DNA of 64,000 nucleotides from Brienomyrus brachyistius. Lineage: Eukaryota > Chordata > Actinopteri > Osteoglossiformes > Mormyridae. The notes below the pieces were generated by a model, which made no database searches, was not told where the DNA came from, and was given only the letters and a program-made list of their open reading frames with translations. The number at the start of each line of letters is the position of its first letter. Within the stretch, counting starts at the first letter, position 1. This document shows, piece after piece, positions 11,699-25,499 of the stretch. The translations under genes and the position numbers were made by a program. The DNA is taken from positions 13,878,460 through 13,942,459 of the forward strand of contig NC_064534.1 in assembly GCF_023856365.1 (NCBI RefSeq), written 5' to 3'.

Positions 11699-13259
11699 TT
11701 TTATTTTAATTAGTACAAAAATACACAAGTTTGTTTCTGTTGCAGACTGAATACAATAAATGTAATCTGTGAATTTACTAAACTTATAACATAAACCGTA
11801 AACTGTCAAACAAGCAAGTGCAAGTCATTTTGCTGGAAGACTTATATGCTGGATTCATTCATGCGGATGTATACATCTTTCAGAACATGTCTTCAGTAAT
11901 AACCCCATTTTTGCAACATCGGGTAATAATTTGCATAGTCAAAGGCAGATGAACTTCTCTGAGGTCAATCTATGTGTAATACTCGCTGTTGCCACAGAGG
12001 GGAGCCCTAACCAGGACACAGCTATTTACGTTCCCTTCTGATGTCCGCGTCACGGGGTACGCTGAAAGTTCTAAATTTCCACTCCCACATTCACAAACAC
12101 TTTTCACTGAAACTGAATGGCAGCAGTACCTATTTTAGAGATATTCCAAAACAATTCAAAAAACAAACAAACAACATAACTTTGTCGCATCTAGCTAAAA
12201 GTTGAAACAAGACTATAAATACAACAGTTAATATCATAGGTAGCCATGACATTTGGCAGTTCAGTGAAGAGTGTCTATGGAAATTTCCAAAAAAATTATC
12301 TCCACAATACACCTATGTTTGACATGAATGAGTTGTGCAGTCATATATGGGGAGCAGAGTACTTTATCCATTGCTGAAAATTTTCATGCAAAACCTTTCA
12401 TGCATTAGGTAATCTATATTTCCAAGTTCTCATTGTACATGAGAAACACATCCAATGTCTAAATGGAAGCAATTTTTCAGCTAACAGTTGAAATAAAAAT
12501 TTCATTTTTTGGAAACAGGGAGTATAAATTCATATTATTTTCTCACAGCCGCTCTCTATTGTTTTACACCACCAAATGTAGTCCAATAATCCAGTACGCA
12601 GAAAACAGTCCAGCTGTAGTGTATAGAGTTTGCAAGGATGAAGTCATTTTTGTATTGTTCACATGATAACAAAGCCCATCGGAGACAATAAGAGGTGTTA
12701 TACAACAACACTATCATTGTCGTAATTCAACCAGTCATATGCTTACGGGACACATACTGGCCTACTGGATTTAAAAAAAGGTTTAATTAATCAACAGTTC
12801 TTGCTATTATGATGAATTAGATGCTTATTTTGGCGAAGAGCTGCTCATTCACAATTTTCAAGTGTCCGCTTCCCATATAATACATTGCATGTGTTCTCCA
12901 ACTCTGAACACTGGTAAGACGAATCCGAATCCTGAGTGAAATGCTAATCTAAAACATTTGAGAATGTAACCACTGGAGATTATCCTGCAATGAGGTCTCT
13001 CATTTAACAATGTTTCAGTCTATTACGTTATGGGCACCTTTTCCAGAACCGGTGTGCTTAATCCACACCTGTACACCCCCTAATGCTGAGACAACTACCT
13101 GAATCAGGGCCTATACTCTGGCATCCGGCCAAACTCTGAGGTCAGCCCCTGCATCTAGATAGCGGGGGGGTGTTGATCTGCACGATGGAGCCCCATCCCA
13201 CCTCTGTCAGTCATGCAGGATACAATCAAGACACAGCTGTAACTCAATCACTGTTTGCG
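11699..13259 (-). other. arid5a: Probable arid5a 3' untranslated region
   Basis: This lies immediately downstream (minus strand) of the arid5a stop codon. The first AATAAA polyadenylation-type hexamer I find on the minus strand is at about 11699-11704, giving a 3' UTR of roughly 1.55 kb. The end point is inferred from that hexamer only. Confidence 0.4.
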
Positions 13260-16200
13260 TCACAGCTTAGTGTTGGGGTACTGTGGATGTAAGCCAGCAA
13301 TGGTGTACCCAACTTGGGGTTGCCAGATTGGTAACGGATAGGGATAGGGACGCACAGCTTCTAATGGAACAGAGTAGGCAGCTCCAGCCACGATGCGGTG
13401 ATACACAGAGTTTGGCTGGGTGGCGGGAAGAGTCAACTGCGTGGGTACAAACAAGGGGGGCAACTGTAGGCCTTTGAGTTGGTGGCCTGAAATAGATCTT
13501 GTCTTTCCATAGGATGGAAGGCAGTATGGTATTTCCATGCTGGCATGGGAATGGAAGAGGGGATGCTGGGTAGGGAGAGGTTTAGGCAGGCTTGGCTTGA
13601 ACTTTTCCTTTAGATCTCCCTGATACAGTGGGGGGACCTGCTGCAGTTTCTTCCCATAAGCAGTCATCTCATCCATAGCTGGTCTCTTGAGGTTTTGGGG
13701 AAGTTTGTAGCCTGGCTGAAAAGGTCTTGGTGGTAGAGTCTTTGGATGAACTTTAGTGAAGTTAGACATGGTTGGGATCCAGTTAGGCTTGTATCCTGCA
13801 GAACTGGAGTTAGAAGATGATGTCTGGTGGGGTTTGAGGAGAGGGTTTATGTCCTCTCCCTTGCAATTTGGACTCCAGGATGAATCAGCTCTTTGCCCCT
13901 TGACCCCTTCTGCCTCGACCTGCAGAAAGTCTCTGCGATGCCTAAGGTAGCCAGCTGCATCCTTAACATTGGGATAACAGGTCACAGGCTTGTAAACTCC
14001 ACCGGTGTAGGAGACAGAGGTGAAATTACCTACATAGGAAGATGGAGTTTGAGATACAAGGTTTTGCACACAAGTGGTACTGTCCAGGATGGCCTGGCAG
14101 TCGTCGGACGACACAGAACAGGGTGAGGAGCTGCGAGACGTGGAGGGAGATGATTGAGGAACGGGGGACGCTTCAGAGGAGCCATGGGGCCTGTCAGAGC
14201 GGGGAAGACCTGGGGACTGAGCACAGTGGATCACAGAGGGCCTCTCCCCGCTATCTTTCTCCGGACTGTGGCTTAGCTTGGAAAGGCCGAGGCTGGCTTG
14301 GGCCATGCGTTTCTTCTTCTCTAGCGGAGAGATCACCTCGCCACCTGATGACTGCATGCTGGGAAACAGCCCACTGCCCAGCTGCGAGACTGGGCAGGCA
14401 GTAGCAGATTTGTCTTTCATTGTGGCCAGCCCCATCTGTGGGCCGCAGAGGTCAGACTGCGGCCGGTCAGCTGGTAGGGTCCAGGCAACAGGGTGGGTGC
14501 ACATCCCTGCTTCGCAGTGCACATCATCCTCAGACTTCTCCTGGACATTTGGGGAGCATAGATGGAAGTTACTCTCATAATACTCGCAATTATCATTAGT
14601 AAGAGTGTGGCAGATACTCAGAACAACGTCTAGTAAAAGAACTACAATATCATGCGTCCTACCTCAGCACCCAGCTGGCTCTCAGGCTCTAACTGGTTCC
14701 TCTTCTTCCTGCCCTCAGCTTTGCTGTTCTTGCTGTCTGGGCTCTTTTTGTACTGTTTTCGTGGTTTAGCTGGGGGCAGCGGCTTGTCCTCCTCCCCCCT
14801 CAGCTGTCTCTCAAAGGGCAGCACCAGCCTGTCAGGGACAAAAGAATGAAAACAACAGAATGAGAGGCATGCTAGGGAAGACCAGGGCTTAATCATGTTG
14901 AATGTGGCCTGCTAAAGGCCTTAAAAATGTATCATAACCTCAGAAAATTAAGAGACCAAAAAAACACTTCAAGGCAAACAGTCCATGGTATGTTTGTTCA
15001 ACCATAGTATTTGGAACAAGGGAAGGTGGGACAGGCAGGGGTAGCAGGGGTGAGCTGCGTACTTCTCATAGTGCCTGCGGGTGCAGGTGGCGGCACTGGT
15101 ACTGCCTGGGCTGCCCCCCAGCTCATCATAGACATTTTTCCAAAGTCTCCGGGCGGTTACCTGGAGAAGGAAGGGGCGGTGTCAGCCACATTCAGACTGA
15201 GAAACACAGGCACACGCTGCCCTAGTCAGCATGCTACACTTACCTACGTTTAGACAGATATTAACGAACCGGGACCCTCGCCTTTACGTAGTCAGCAGTT
15301 CCCTGTCTATGCTGCTGTACAACCCGTTATTTTTCGGTGGAGTGGCTCCCTAAGTTAGTACATGTATATGTAGTATATGGTGCACTAACTTACTCTAGAG
15401 AAGCAATTTTATACAAGTTAAACTTCCCAGTTTTCTCTGTGACCTTCTTTTCACGCAAGACTCTACTTTAAGTCACAGTTGATTTGAAGCACATTTCGCT
15501 TCAGAAATAAAGGGGGAAACTGTGAAAAAAGAGCCTCTGTTTGCACTAATGCTTGGCATACTAAATTCGTTGAATTGACCTCTAATGAACGCCATTTTAA
15601 AGCCACTTCAGACACACAGCAGAAAGACCTGCTCCCTGCCTATCTTTGAAAGAGCAATGAGGACGCAGGAAGTCGGCAGAGTGGAAACTGAAGATGGCTC
15701 CCTTCTCATTGTTGTGGTACAAGACTAACGGTCACTGTCAACAAGTTGGTGCGGCATATCGGCTTCTTTCACATCGCTATGCCGCTTAGCCCAGACGCCC
15801 CTCCCAAGCACCTTTATAAATCATGCGCATATCCTGCTTCACCGCCTTAGATTTGGTGGTCAGTTGAGCGCCTGTTTTGGGCCGTTTACCCCACAGCTAC
15901 CACCTTAGGTAGGATGTAAACATCTCTTTTCTCATGAACCTTTAGACATGGTCGCCCAGATGCCCTGTATAAAGTTTTCCATCTGCAAGCACTGGTATAT
16001 TTAGAACTGCGGTTTTCTGCTGCTCAGCAGAACTTCACCTTCACACATGAGCCGGCTGACCTGTAAATTACCGTGGAACCAATCGGTTTACGCTTGCCTG
16101 TCATCTTTTTTTGTGTGTTTATTTTCACTGTCCACTATGACGCTTGAACAGAACAGGCCATTGTTTTAATTGAACATTTCCTGTCTGGCTGTGTGCCAAA

Positions 16201-19200
16201 CCTAGCAATATAAAACTGCTCCCGAGAATAACCTGTGGAGAGGGATGCAGGAAATTCTAGTTGTTCATATCGATTTATGGCATAGTGGTACTCACAGAGT
16301 CATAACCCCCGAGCTTGTCCACAGCTTTGTAGATCCTCCAGAGGTTAACTGCACAGAAGAGGCATAAGATAAGCTGAAGCGGCATATCAGGGACACCATT
16401 TGCTTTGAGTATCTGATGAAATATGAACAGCACATGCAAAGCGTGTTCATAAACTCACTCTGCTTGAAGCCCAAATGTGGTATCCTCTCTATGGGCGTGC
16501 TTCTCTCCTCCATGAAGCGGTACAAACTGGCCAAAAATGTCTTCTCCTCCATCTCCAACTCTCCAGTTCCAGTGCCGTCCTCCCCGTCATCGACGGGACC
16601 AGACATCTCCATTTCCAGGCTGTGCTGTCAACGGAAACAGCCAAGGCATCAAACCTCCATCGCTTCCGGGGGCTGGAAATGCCCGATGCGATAGTCTAAC
16701 GCAGACAACTTACTGAAATGTGTCAGTTCTGTGTCACTCATTTGTCTTTTTACTAATGCTCTTATTTTCACTACATTTTAAACTTACTGCAAACGCCTAA
16801 TCGCAAAGGCCACCCCAACGCTACGCCGTGGGCCTGGTGTACAGTTCAGTTTTACATTGTGACTGTATCCTGTGCCTTGTACAGCACAGACCATCATCCA
16901 CCGGGCTCTTTCTGTGCAAGTGGTGAATTTCCGACCTGGAGTACAATATGCCGACAGAAAATATGAGCCAATGAAACTCAGAGCAACCATGAGGGCTGCT
17001 GAAATTTGTCATCGAAAACCTCAATTTCAGTTTCACATCCAGATGAAATAGGAAAGAAAAGAGACCTCGTTCACACCAAATCTCTTACACTTGTAGAAAC
17101 ACATATGAGTTCTTTTTTTTCCAGGCATTAAAACAGAGCAGTCTGGGAAATTGATGCTTGTTAACTTCAGTATGATCCTACAGGCTCAAGTAATTTCAGC
17201 ACACAGCTGCTCCAAGCTGCCCTTTCAAAAGAGCTCTAGGCTCTAAAGAACATTTACAGTGAGCTGTGTTACACTGTCAATCTCCTGATAATGTAAACCA
17301 GTAACATGACTCCTTATCTGTCTTCCAAAATATAAGGAATAAAAACAGGAACACATGACAGCCACACCTCTTTAGGCTATGCTCAAACAAAATGACCATT
17401 AAGGAATAACAGCCCCCCCGTGACCCAGTAGGATAAGCGGGTTGGAAAATGGATGGATGGATGGAATAACAGTGAAGATATTGCAGCAGGTTTACCATCT
17501 CCAGCTGACAGGCAAGGTCACCTCCACACAGCTGGGCTAATCAGCATTTAAGCAAACCTGTAAGTAACAGTGTGGGATAGATATTTGGCACGGCAGGATT
17601 CCCCCAAGGGACACTGCAGAATGTGCCCACAACATCCTTGACAACAACTTGTCTTATATCTGATTTAACAAAAAACACTTAAAAGTTGTTCTTTTTTTTA
17701 GCAGTAAATCCTGCTGACCGTGGCTGCAAGGCAAGCAAACCCGAATGTGAATCCCCTCCAAACAGACAGGACCGTCACACAGCATCACAATTTGCAGGAG
17801 AAATATTTCCTGATGTAAATATGTACTGTGCCCAATTATTAGATTAGAGAGATGCAGGGCTGAAATGAAACTGGGAAGCCCGTACGCTTCTTCTGCAAAT
17901 TGCATGACTATACTATACTATGCTATACTATAATATACTACACTATACTAAATACATGGTCATTGAACTATACTTTGTGGGTAAAAATCAACCATAGCTA
18001 AACCGCTACATTTTCCGAATCAATATTTTCACAAAAAGTAGGCTGTTGGGAAAGCACGCTGACACTCCCCCAACCTGGCACAGCTTTACATGCATGTGCT
18101 TGTGTGACACACTGTGTGCCTCACTCTTTTGTTCTTTGTCTCTCGGGGTTTTTGTCCGTCCCTGTTCACGCTCTCTCCGGGGCTCAGCTTCAGCGGCAGC
18201 ATCACCAGACGGCAGTTTCACACTGAATCGAGTTCCTCTCCAAGGCGATGGTTCCGAGAAGCGGAGCCCCTGCTCTGAATCATAGTGAAGCCACGAGCCC
18301 CAATCCTGTCTCTGGCCTCGTCTGAGTCACCAGCGAACGTCTACTCGGCCGCGGCCTTCTCTGCCGTCTGCAGTGAACCCTCCATGGATGCTGATCCTCA
18401 ACACACTTTCAGATCCTCAACAAGCTCTTGCCTCCTCCATCACCAGGCGTATGGAAAACTGGAAGAATTGAAGCCGTTCTCTCAAAACACAGTAAAATAT
18501 ATTTTGAGGATACCCATACATTATAATCATATTTATAACAAACATAATTTATGTGGTAGATGTCCCTGGAGGACAGGCTGAGAGCTTAACAAAACCACAG
18601 AAAGGGAAATGGGTGTGCCGATGGCAATGGAGAAAAGGCGCTTCAGAGTGAAAGACAAAATTCTAAGAAAGAAGAAAGCCAACACTGAAAGCTCACTTCA
18701 ATATGGTGATTAAAAGTAAAACTCTGATAAAGCAGACAATCTCATTTCATTAGTGGTCTCAAAATGAGTGGGTTGTTGAGTGGTACTGGAATGTATACAC
18801 AGGCAATATTGCGAAGCACACAATGACCTGGCAAGTGCTTCACACACAACTTAGACAGTTCTCAAAACACAAACCTATAAAGGTAAAAAAAAAAAAGCTT
18901 CATTGTCAAAAATTTAAATTTTTCGAGACTCAGCGTGTTAAAATATTAGCTGTTTTGGCATATAACATATTTAAAGCATAGTTTATCCCTAAACCATTGT
19001 AGTTGGTCCATAACGATGAAGTGATTAGTACAAAAGGAAAAACATTACCATGATTAATGTGTGTCTGACGCCGGTCTTACGCACAAAAAGGCAGGCGACA
19101 CCCGAGTCAACCTGCACACCATTTTCCCAGACCACGTTCTCAGCTACTGTACGAGTTTTGTTGTGAAAAAAGCGTCAGTAAACATCCTATGTAAATTTCC

Positions 19201-22200
19201 ACCATAGATGAATTTCGGAAAAGTGCGTAGGAGCATTCGTGTCAACATGTTGATAACGTGGTCTCACTATGATTGTCAGTGGCGTGCTGGGCTGATGCTA
19301 TCGCTTGGCTAACTCTCACCACAGAAACCACTGGGCTTTCATATGACGGCTTGGTCTTGGAAATTTGATGCATCTCATCTCTGCTCTCTCTCTTTTTTTC
19401 AACGCAAAATTACCAGAAGTCTGTTGGGGACTGGAACTCCATCACTTTCTGTTCATCTGAACATAAATACGCATACATACTGAATTCAGAGGTAGACTTC
19501 TGTAAGCTGGAGTTTTATGAGTCTGACATTGTTAGTAATTAACAGTATCTCGAAAGACTTCCATTACAAATTCAAATTTCCAGTTAAGCTCTATACAGCT
19601 GTGCAAAAAATATATATTTAAGAATTATATTTAATTAATATTTATTTTTAAATATGCATTTTTAAATGGTAGTTTAATCTTGGTTCTGCTGGCAGAAGGC
19701 TATGCTAAGAGGCAGGTTCCTTCCAGGCTCAAACTTTCTAAGACAGCAGTAGATAAGAACAATGTGAAACAGGAGACACTGGGAATGACCAAAAATCCAG
19801 CCAGGTAGAAAGGCGGAAGTGACTGTCTAATATCAGAGATGACTAGCAACTGACAATGAATCGGAGGATGACAATGTTAAGTGCAGGTGTGAAGTGCACT
19901 GCTAGGACAATTATTAGTAACGGGCTCCTAGAAGCAGGACTGAAGTCCCAAAAAGCAAGGAAGAAGCCCTTCATCAGTGAGATTGGATATTTTACACAGA
20001 AGCACACCCATAAATAGAGAAATGAGTGAAACTAAGAATTTTACAGTGGTCTGTTAGTTTTTTTTCCCCAGAGTTGTATTTACACAGCATATTAATTTGA
20101 TGCCTTTCTGCATCTTCATTTAAAACTCTCTCACAGATTTCTGTATAAATGAGACATAATTTTCCTGCTATTTGGGCTATTGTTAGGTGAACCGTGACCT
20201 GAAGTTCTTCATAATAAACCCGTGCATATGTGGCCTCCTACCTACACTCAGTTGTTGTGGAAAAACCTCCAACAGAAACCGTCTGCACCAAATAAGCCCA
20301 TCATATACAGACCGCCTACAAGTCAGACAATAAAGCAAGAAGTAAATATAGCGATGCAGTCCGGGGCAAGTTCTATTCAGGCACTTAAGTGGTCAATTCC
20401 CTTACAGCAGTTACAGCAAAGATAATACTCTGGATGAAACAATCCCAGTTCAAGGGTCTTATATCGCTGATCCCACAATTTCCAGCACTTCATTGAAACT
20501 GACCCTCAATGAACAATAAGAGAGGGATTCTGCTTATGTCAAGGTTTCACGATCTTTATGAGAATCATTAATCAAGCTATCAAAAATTAATTCAGAAGAA
20601 AATTAACAATCAAATTAATAACATTAAATAATTATAATTAATGAAAGACTAAACTGAAATGTCATTGATTACAATTTGATATTAAAAAGTAATTTTGTAC
20701 AATGTGACATGATCATGCAAGGTGTCCTTTTTAGCTTCTTAAAATTCATTGGGCCTCATGCTGTCTTGGTAATGTTGGAATGTGAGACAAATGTACACTG
20801 ATAAAAATAAAATGAAAAACAAACACATGAATGACACAAGTCACCCAATCTTCACTGAACATTCAAACTATACTTCATACTTCAACCAGTACTGTGAAAA
20901 TATCTCCAATACGTTTGTTTCGCAAACAGCCAAACGGCGAGAGATGTCAGTTGCTGTATCCGTATTAAACACATTTATGCCAAATTTCAGTGTCACAGTC
21001 TCTCCCCAGAAATATCTGCCAGTGCAAAGAAGCTGATGAGTGAAATGGCATGTGAGATTACTCAGCCATGAGAAGAAAGCATGGCAAATTACTGGAACAG
21101 ATCACAGCAGTCAGGCGTCCTGGAAACACAATGTGTCAACCGGTGAGTGCTGTATGAAATATTTTGGTCGGGTGGAGTTCAGCAAGTGGCAGCAGAGACA
21201 GTCCTGATGTTACCTGGGTTGGTGACGTACTGCTCTTGACGTCTGTATCCACTTCAGCCTGGTCTTGTCTTTTCTCCTGCACACTTCTGGGTGATGATAC
21301 TGCATCCAGGACCAAAAGAATAATAATAATAATAAAAAAATCACACGGATATCAGTAAGGAGTCACAGGAGAGCTGGGAATCCTAGCTAATGCTAGCTAC
21401 ACTTAGCGTCCTTAAGGTCATACACTCATCTGCTTATCCAGTACAAAGTTGTGTTGGGCCAACAACCCAAATTAAATTGCATTGAAATAAGATCAAAGTA
21501 AGAAATAAAACGAAAAAAAAAAGCATATAGATTTCAGATCAAAAACTGCAATAAGATTATGTCTAGAAGCAAATGGAAATGTTAAGTGTCGCTGTTGATT
21601 TATCTCACTTTCCCCACATCACTCAGAAATTGTTCTAGGGAGGTACTCAGTCTTGCAAAGACAAAAAAAAAAATGCTCCTCTCACAAACCTCTCAGATAC
21701 GCCTAAACACAAATACACCCACAAGAATCGCAATTTTCTGACGACAACAATACAGTAAATAAACTGCAAGTGCTTCCGGTTGACAGGTGCCAGGCAACTG
21801 AATAACTGGAATGGAGGAGCGCGTCTGATAAGATAACCAGGTCATTCCCAAAACAGAATTAAATGCACAAAATCCGATAAACTGCAGTTTTCTAAGAAAT
21901 GAGTCTGCCCACTCCCAAAAACGTTTATAAAAGCAGCTCTAATATAAAACCACAGTTAGCGTATGGCATCACCACGTACTTCCTCTGTGAAAGTCTACTG
22001 AAAGTTATGCGGTGTCCTTTTCTTACAAGAGGGGATTACAGTAAATACGAATGGCACTAAAAAAGAAGAAGCAGGAGCTTCAACAAAGTACTGCATTTGA
22101 CGGCGGTTGTCAGCCCCTGCGTTGTACGTACGGCCTACCGATTTTCTCATCAGGCTGCCTCTTGATAAAAGGATCATCGGCTTTTTTTGTAAAAAGCTTA

Positions 22201-25198
22201 TGGAGGCTGCATCCACTAAGCTCCTTAGATCATTATGGTGATAATGTTACAGATCAATGTGTGGGAACGGAGAAAAAAAAAAGTTTTGGTTCATGAAATG
22301 CTAACACAAATTAAATTAATAATTCAGTTAGCCCAGTCAATTGTGCCTGAACAATGCAATCCGTTCAATTAACACAGTGGGGTAGACTCGGAGTGGGGAG
22401 ACTTTATTCCTCACATATAGATTTTAAATATGAAAAAAGAAAAAGAAACGTTAATGTTACTAACCAATGCAAATACATATTAATAAATAGATTATTTCGG
22501 GTAGAATTCCGTGCATAGCTCCTGAGTTCCTCACCTGGTAATATTATATTCGACAACAGAAAGCACACACAACACACCATAACCAAAGTTAATAACTACA
22601 ACTTTTACATGTGAAGGACTATGAACACAACTGGTTGTTTTCATCGTTTGCCGTTAAACTGGAATTTTAGGTACACTAACGAAATTTTGTTCAATACCAA
22701 ATGGTAACCGTCCAACATGCAAAACGCACTTTCATTACATGCAGCTTCGCATCACGAAGAATCAGTTTTGTTCCGATACATTTGATAAAGAGCAGAATTT
22801 GTGTACTCAGGAAGTCATATGTATTGCATCAATACCTCAAACACCCACTACATGTATTCCCTATTCGTCATCTGACAAACAATGATGCCTTTAAAAAAAA
22901 AAAAAAAACACGTTTCGATTGTGATACATTTCTAATTAAAGCAAAGCCTCACGCCCAATTCTGGTTTCAAAACCTCAGTTTACCATGAAACCTTGGAGTT
23001 ATTAGAAGATAAACATAGATTGCGATGATTGTGAAACTGTGACCCTGGGAATTATTTGAATGTGACAAGTAATATATAGCTTACAGCAACTGACAAAGAA
23101 ATGTTTCAAATTCAGTCTTCTTTGTGATTAGACGAATCAAACTTATGGAATAATTTTCTCGCAATGGATAGAGCAATGTGGAAAAAATGCAACAGATAAA
23201 AGATAATGAATAACTCTCCAAATTACTTGGAAATGTGAAAAGTGTAAAACTGCATTTCAGGGTCACTGGAAGTCCTGTAAGAGGCAACAAAATAAAGCAT
23301 CTGAAGGTGGTGCCCTAGAGCCATATTGGCACGTCGGCAAACCTCATATATTTTCTAGGGCAAAGACAGAGACATTTTGCAGTACGTACATTTTCTTCAA
23401 CCTCCCCCCCCCAAAAAAATAAATAAATAAATAAATTAAATTAAGTAAATAAAAATGAATTAATAAAATAATAAACACAGGCCGGACACAGTGAATGCAT
23501 AGCTTAGCTATGTTTTTATATTAATACACATAGCTTCATATGTATAAAAGGCGCCTTTCTCCATAGACTGTGAAATAACTCACGAATTCATATTTCTAAC
23601 AGTTTCACAGCTTAATATTCTGGTACTCAGACTGGCCTGTCGAACTTCATCCTATGGGATGCAAAGCGGGCACTTCGCGTCTGCGGAATACCATCATAAT
23701 CATTTGCAACTTTAATCATGCCACCGCACATCATGCACCCCCATGAAAATAACAATGCACTTCCTTTTTGCAAACTTCACATTCACACCGCCACCAATAA
23801 TGAGATCATTGACTGCAAACGCCAGAGGATCTACTCTTGAGATTAACCATTTCCTGTGTTGCGGCGAGTTGTTGAGGTCTTTGCTACATTCACTGTAAGA
23901 CATGCTGCTGTATTTTTAAGAAATCAATCGCGATGGTTTCATTTAAATTCATTCATTTAAACATTCATAAACACTGAATTACAATAAATCACAGAAGCAT
24001 ACTGCTAACTAGGCTTACCTAGCAAAACGAATGTGAGATTATTACCAGTGGGTGATCCAGTACTGAACAAGTACAGGCATCTCACTTAACCACTGACGAA
24101 AATAATAATAAATTAAATAAAATAAAATAAATAAATAAATAAATAAATAAAAATAGACAAACAATGACGGTAATTTATTTACCTAGCTATCTACCTATTC
24201 AAGAGTTAACCTACAAATAATTACCCATACAGTAAAAAGTACTTGAAGATCAGAGGGCTGTATGCTCAGTTTCGACAATATGTGACTTATAACCGCAGGC
24301 AACACACTGAAATTGTTTCAGTAATTATCAATAATATGCATTACAGAAATTGCAAAATGAGGAAGCAATTTAAAATAATCTTGAGCTATACAAATAAACT
24401 GTGAATGCTGTCAGCTGTCATTAAATCGCGTCGCGCACCATTTATCATTAGGAGTATTTTCCCGGTATTTCGATCATTTTTAGAGTTAATAACCCGCAGT
24501 AATGCCACTGCTCCACACCAGTCCGCAAAACAGATGCAGTGACAGTGATCAGAAGCCAGTAAATTTAGCTGAACATGTTGTGCTTCGTAGCTTTTACCAC
24601 TTCCTCTACACTCTGTGAGAAAAGCGATGCCACAGTGCAAATACTGTGATGAAAAATAACTATTGCCACGATGCATGAATTAATACTGTATATCATGCTG
24701 ATCACAAGACTGCGCTTGACACTCAAGTTAAGTTACCTAAAAGCATTAAGTTACCCAAAAGATGAGATTATATCAACTAAAATAACAATATATGCGCCAG
24801 CCACAGAATTTAGAGCAATATGTATTACTAAAGCGTTGGCAGCGACTACGATCAACGTTGTGTTCGTTAAGTCCAGAAAATATAATGTAATGGAAATGAG
24901 GAAAACACGTACACCACAGCATACAAACTTATTACTTGCAAAAACAAACACAATGAATGAACTTTGATTGCGTGACAGCCATTAATGCTGATATACACGC
25001 CACCAAACAGAATAGCTTAATCAAACATTAATATAGCAAATTAACAAGCAAAATACGTCATAAGATCCTGACACAATTAACACCAAGGGGTAAATGCGAG
25101 CTGTAGAATGTTTCCTATTGTATACAGGAACAAAATGCAAAATTTTTTTACTTGTTCCCGTTTCTTAGCCAGTTAGTAAAGACACACAACTTACCCAT
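13260..25198 (-). CDS. arid5a: AT-rich interaction domain protein 5A (7 coding exons, 617 aa)
   Basis: Coding exons on the minus strand, in order: 25195-25198, 21214-21299, 16459-16624, 16296-16348, 15063-15160, 14663-14828, 13260-14540. All introns are GT-AG, exon phases match at every junction, and the spliced frame is 1854 nt (617 aa; human ARID5A is about 594 aa). The ARID domain spans roughly residues 56-150 (EEKTFLASLYRFMEERSTPI, HLGFKQINLWRIYKAVDKLG, RRLWKNVYDELGGSPGSTSA), followed by KLVLPFERQLRGEEDKPLP and a basic stretch KPRKQYKKSPDSKNSK that could be a nuclear localisation signal. The long C-terminal exon carries ISPLEKKKRMAQAS and VYKPVTCYPN, which I equate with conserved ARID5A blocks, and ends in NTKL as the mammalian protein does. 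The family binds AT-rich DNA; mammalian ARID5A also binds and stabilises inflammatory mRNAs such as IL6. Paralogue choice over ARID5B rests on length and the C-terminal blocks. Confidence 0.93.
17415..17466 (+). mobile_element. Short 3'-end fragment of the ATGG-tailed SINE
   Basis: Only the last ~50 bp remain: GACCCAGTAGGATAAGCGGG, then TTGGAAAATGG and further ATGG units. It lies inside arid5a intron 2. It is a heavily 5'-truncated insertion or a remnant. Confidence 0.75.
17905..17951. repeat. CTATA-type short tandem repeat
   Basis: Imperfect repeats of the 5-bp unit ACTAT, inside arid5a intron 2. Confidence 0.75.
19596..20076. mobile_element. Tc1/mariner-type non-autonomous element, copy 1
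   Basis: The left end CAGCTGTGCAAAAAA is preceded by TA; the right end, reverse-complemented, reads CAACTCTGGGGAAAAAAAAC and is followed by TA. Internal sequence (GGCTCCTAGAAGCAGGACTG) is shared in inverted orientation with 46959-47474. TA target sites and CAGCTGTGGAAAAA-type ends are typical of Tc1/mariner families. About 480 bp, no transposase. Located in arid5a intron 2. Confidence 0.7.
23406..23473. repeat. A-rich / AAAT simple repeat
   Basis: AAATA-type low-complexity sequence following a poly-C run, in arid5a intron 1. Confidence 0.7.
24104..24152. repeat. AAAT tetranucleotide microsatellite
   Basis: AAATA/AAAT units in arid5a intron 1. Confidence 0.8.
25195..25198 (-). CDS. arid5a: arid5a coding exon 1 (four coding bases)
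   Basis: The minus strand reads GTGCCATGG then GTAAGT: a Kozak-type start whose exon ends one base after the ATG. That phase-1 end joins exactly to exon 2 (21299-21214), which starts in phase 1 after a T-rich tract and CAG acceptor. The junction gives MVSSPRSVQEKRQDQAEV, and exon 2 ends in phase 0 to meet the ARID exon starting HSLEMEMSG. Phase closure is the reason for choosing this start over the internal methionine near 16612. The 5' UTR part of the exon is not delimited. Confidence 0.7.
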
Positions 25199-25480
25199 GG
25201 CACATATACTCGTTTTTAGTCGTCGATCGCTCTTATCGATTAGTTTTTATAATCTTAAATCTCCCATAACTTTACTGTTCCGATTACTCCATACAACGGT
25301 CTGACGTTAACTACATAAGAAGTGTCATTTTCGAAACCATACGGCTAGGTAGAGTCTCGTTGTCACGAACGCATGTGATTGGACGACTGACAAAGGCCAC
25401 GCCCCTCCAGAACGGTGAAGTACCGTGGGAATTCGAGTTTTTAAATTGTTTAACGTCACTTACCGAGTACTATGCTGGAC
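25199..25480 (-). promoter_or_regulatory. arid5a: Probable arid5a promoter / 5' UTR region
   Basis: The region directly upstream of the arid5a ATG is locally richer in CpG than the AT-rich surroundings (for example TCGTCGATCGC near 25220 and CGTTTTCCGTCG near 25480). On the plus strand it includes an ATTGG (inverted CCAAT) motif at about 25378 and a CCACGCCCC GC-box-like site near 25398. No TATA box is obvious. The transcription start is inferred only. Confidence 0.45.
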
Positions 25481-25499
25481 GTTTTCCGTCGAGCAGACA

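Noticed and set aside
18006..18581. GC-richer open frames on both strands, considered as arid5a exon 2
   Set aside because: No phase-compatible splice pair was found, whereas 21214-21299 fits exactly.
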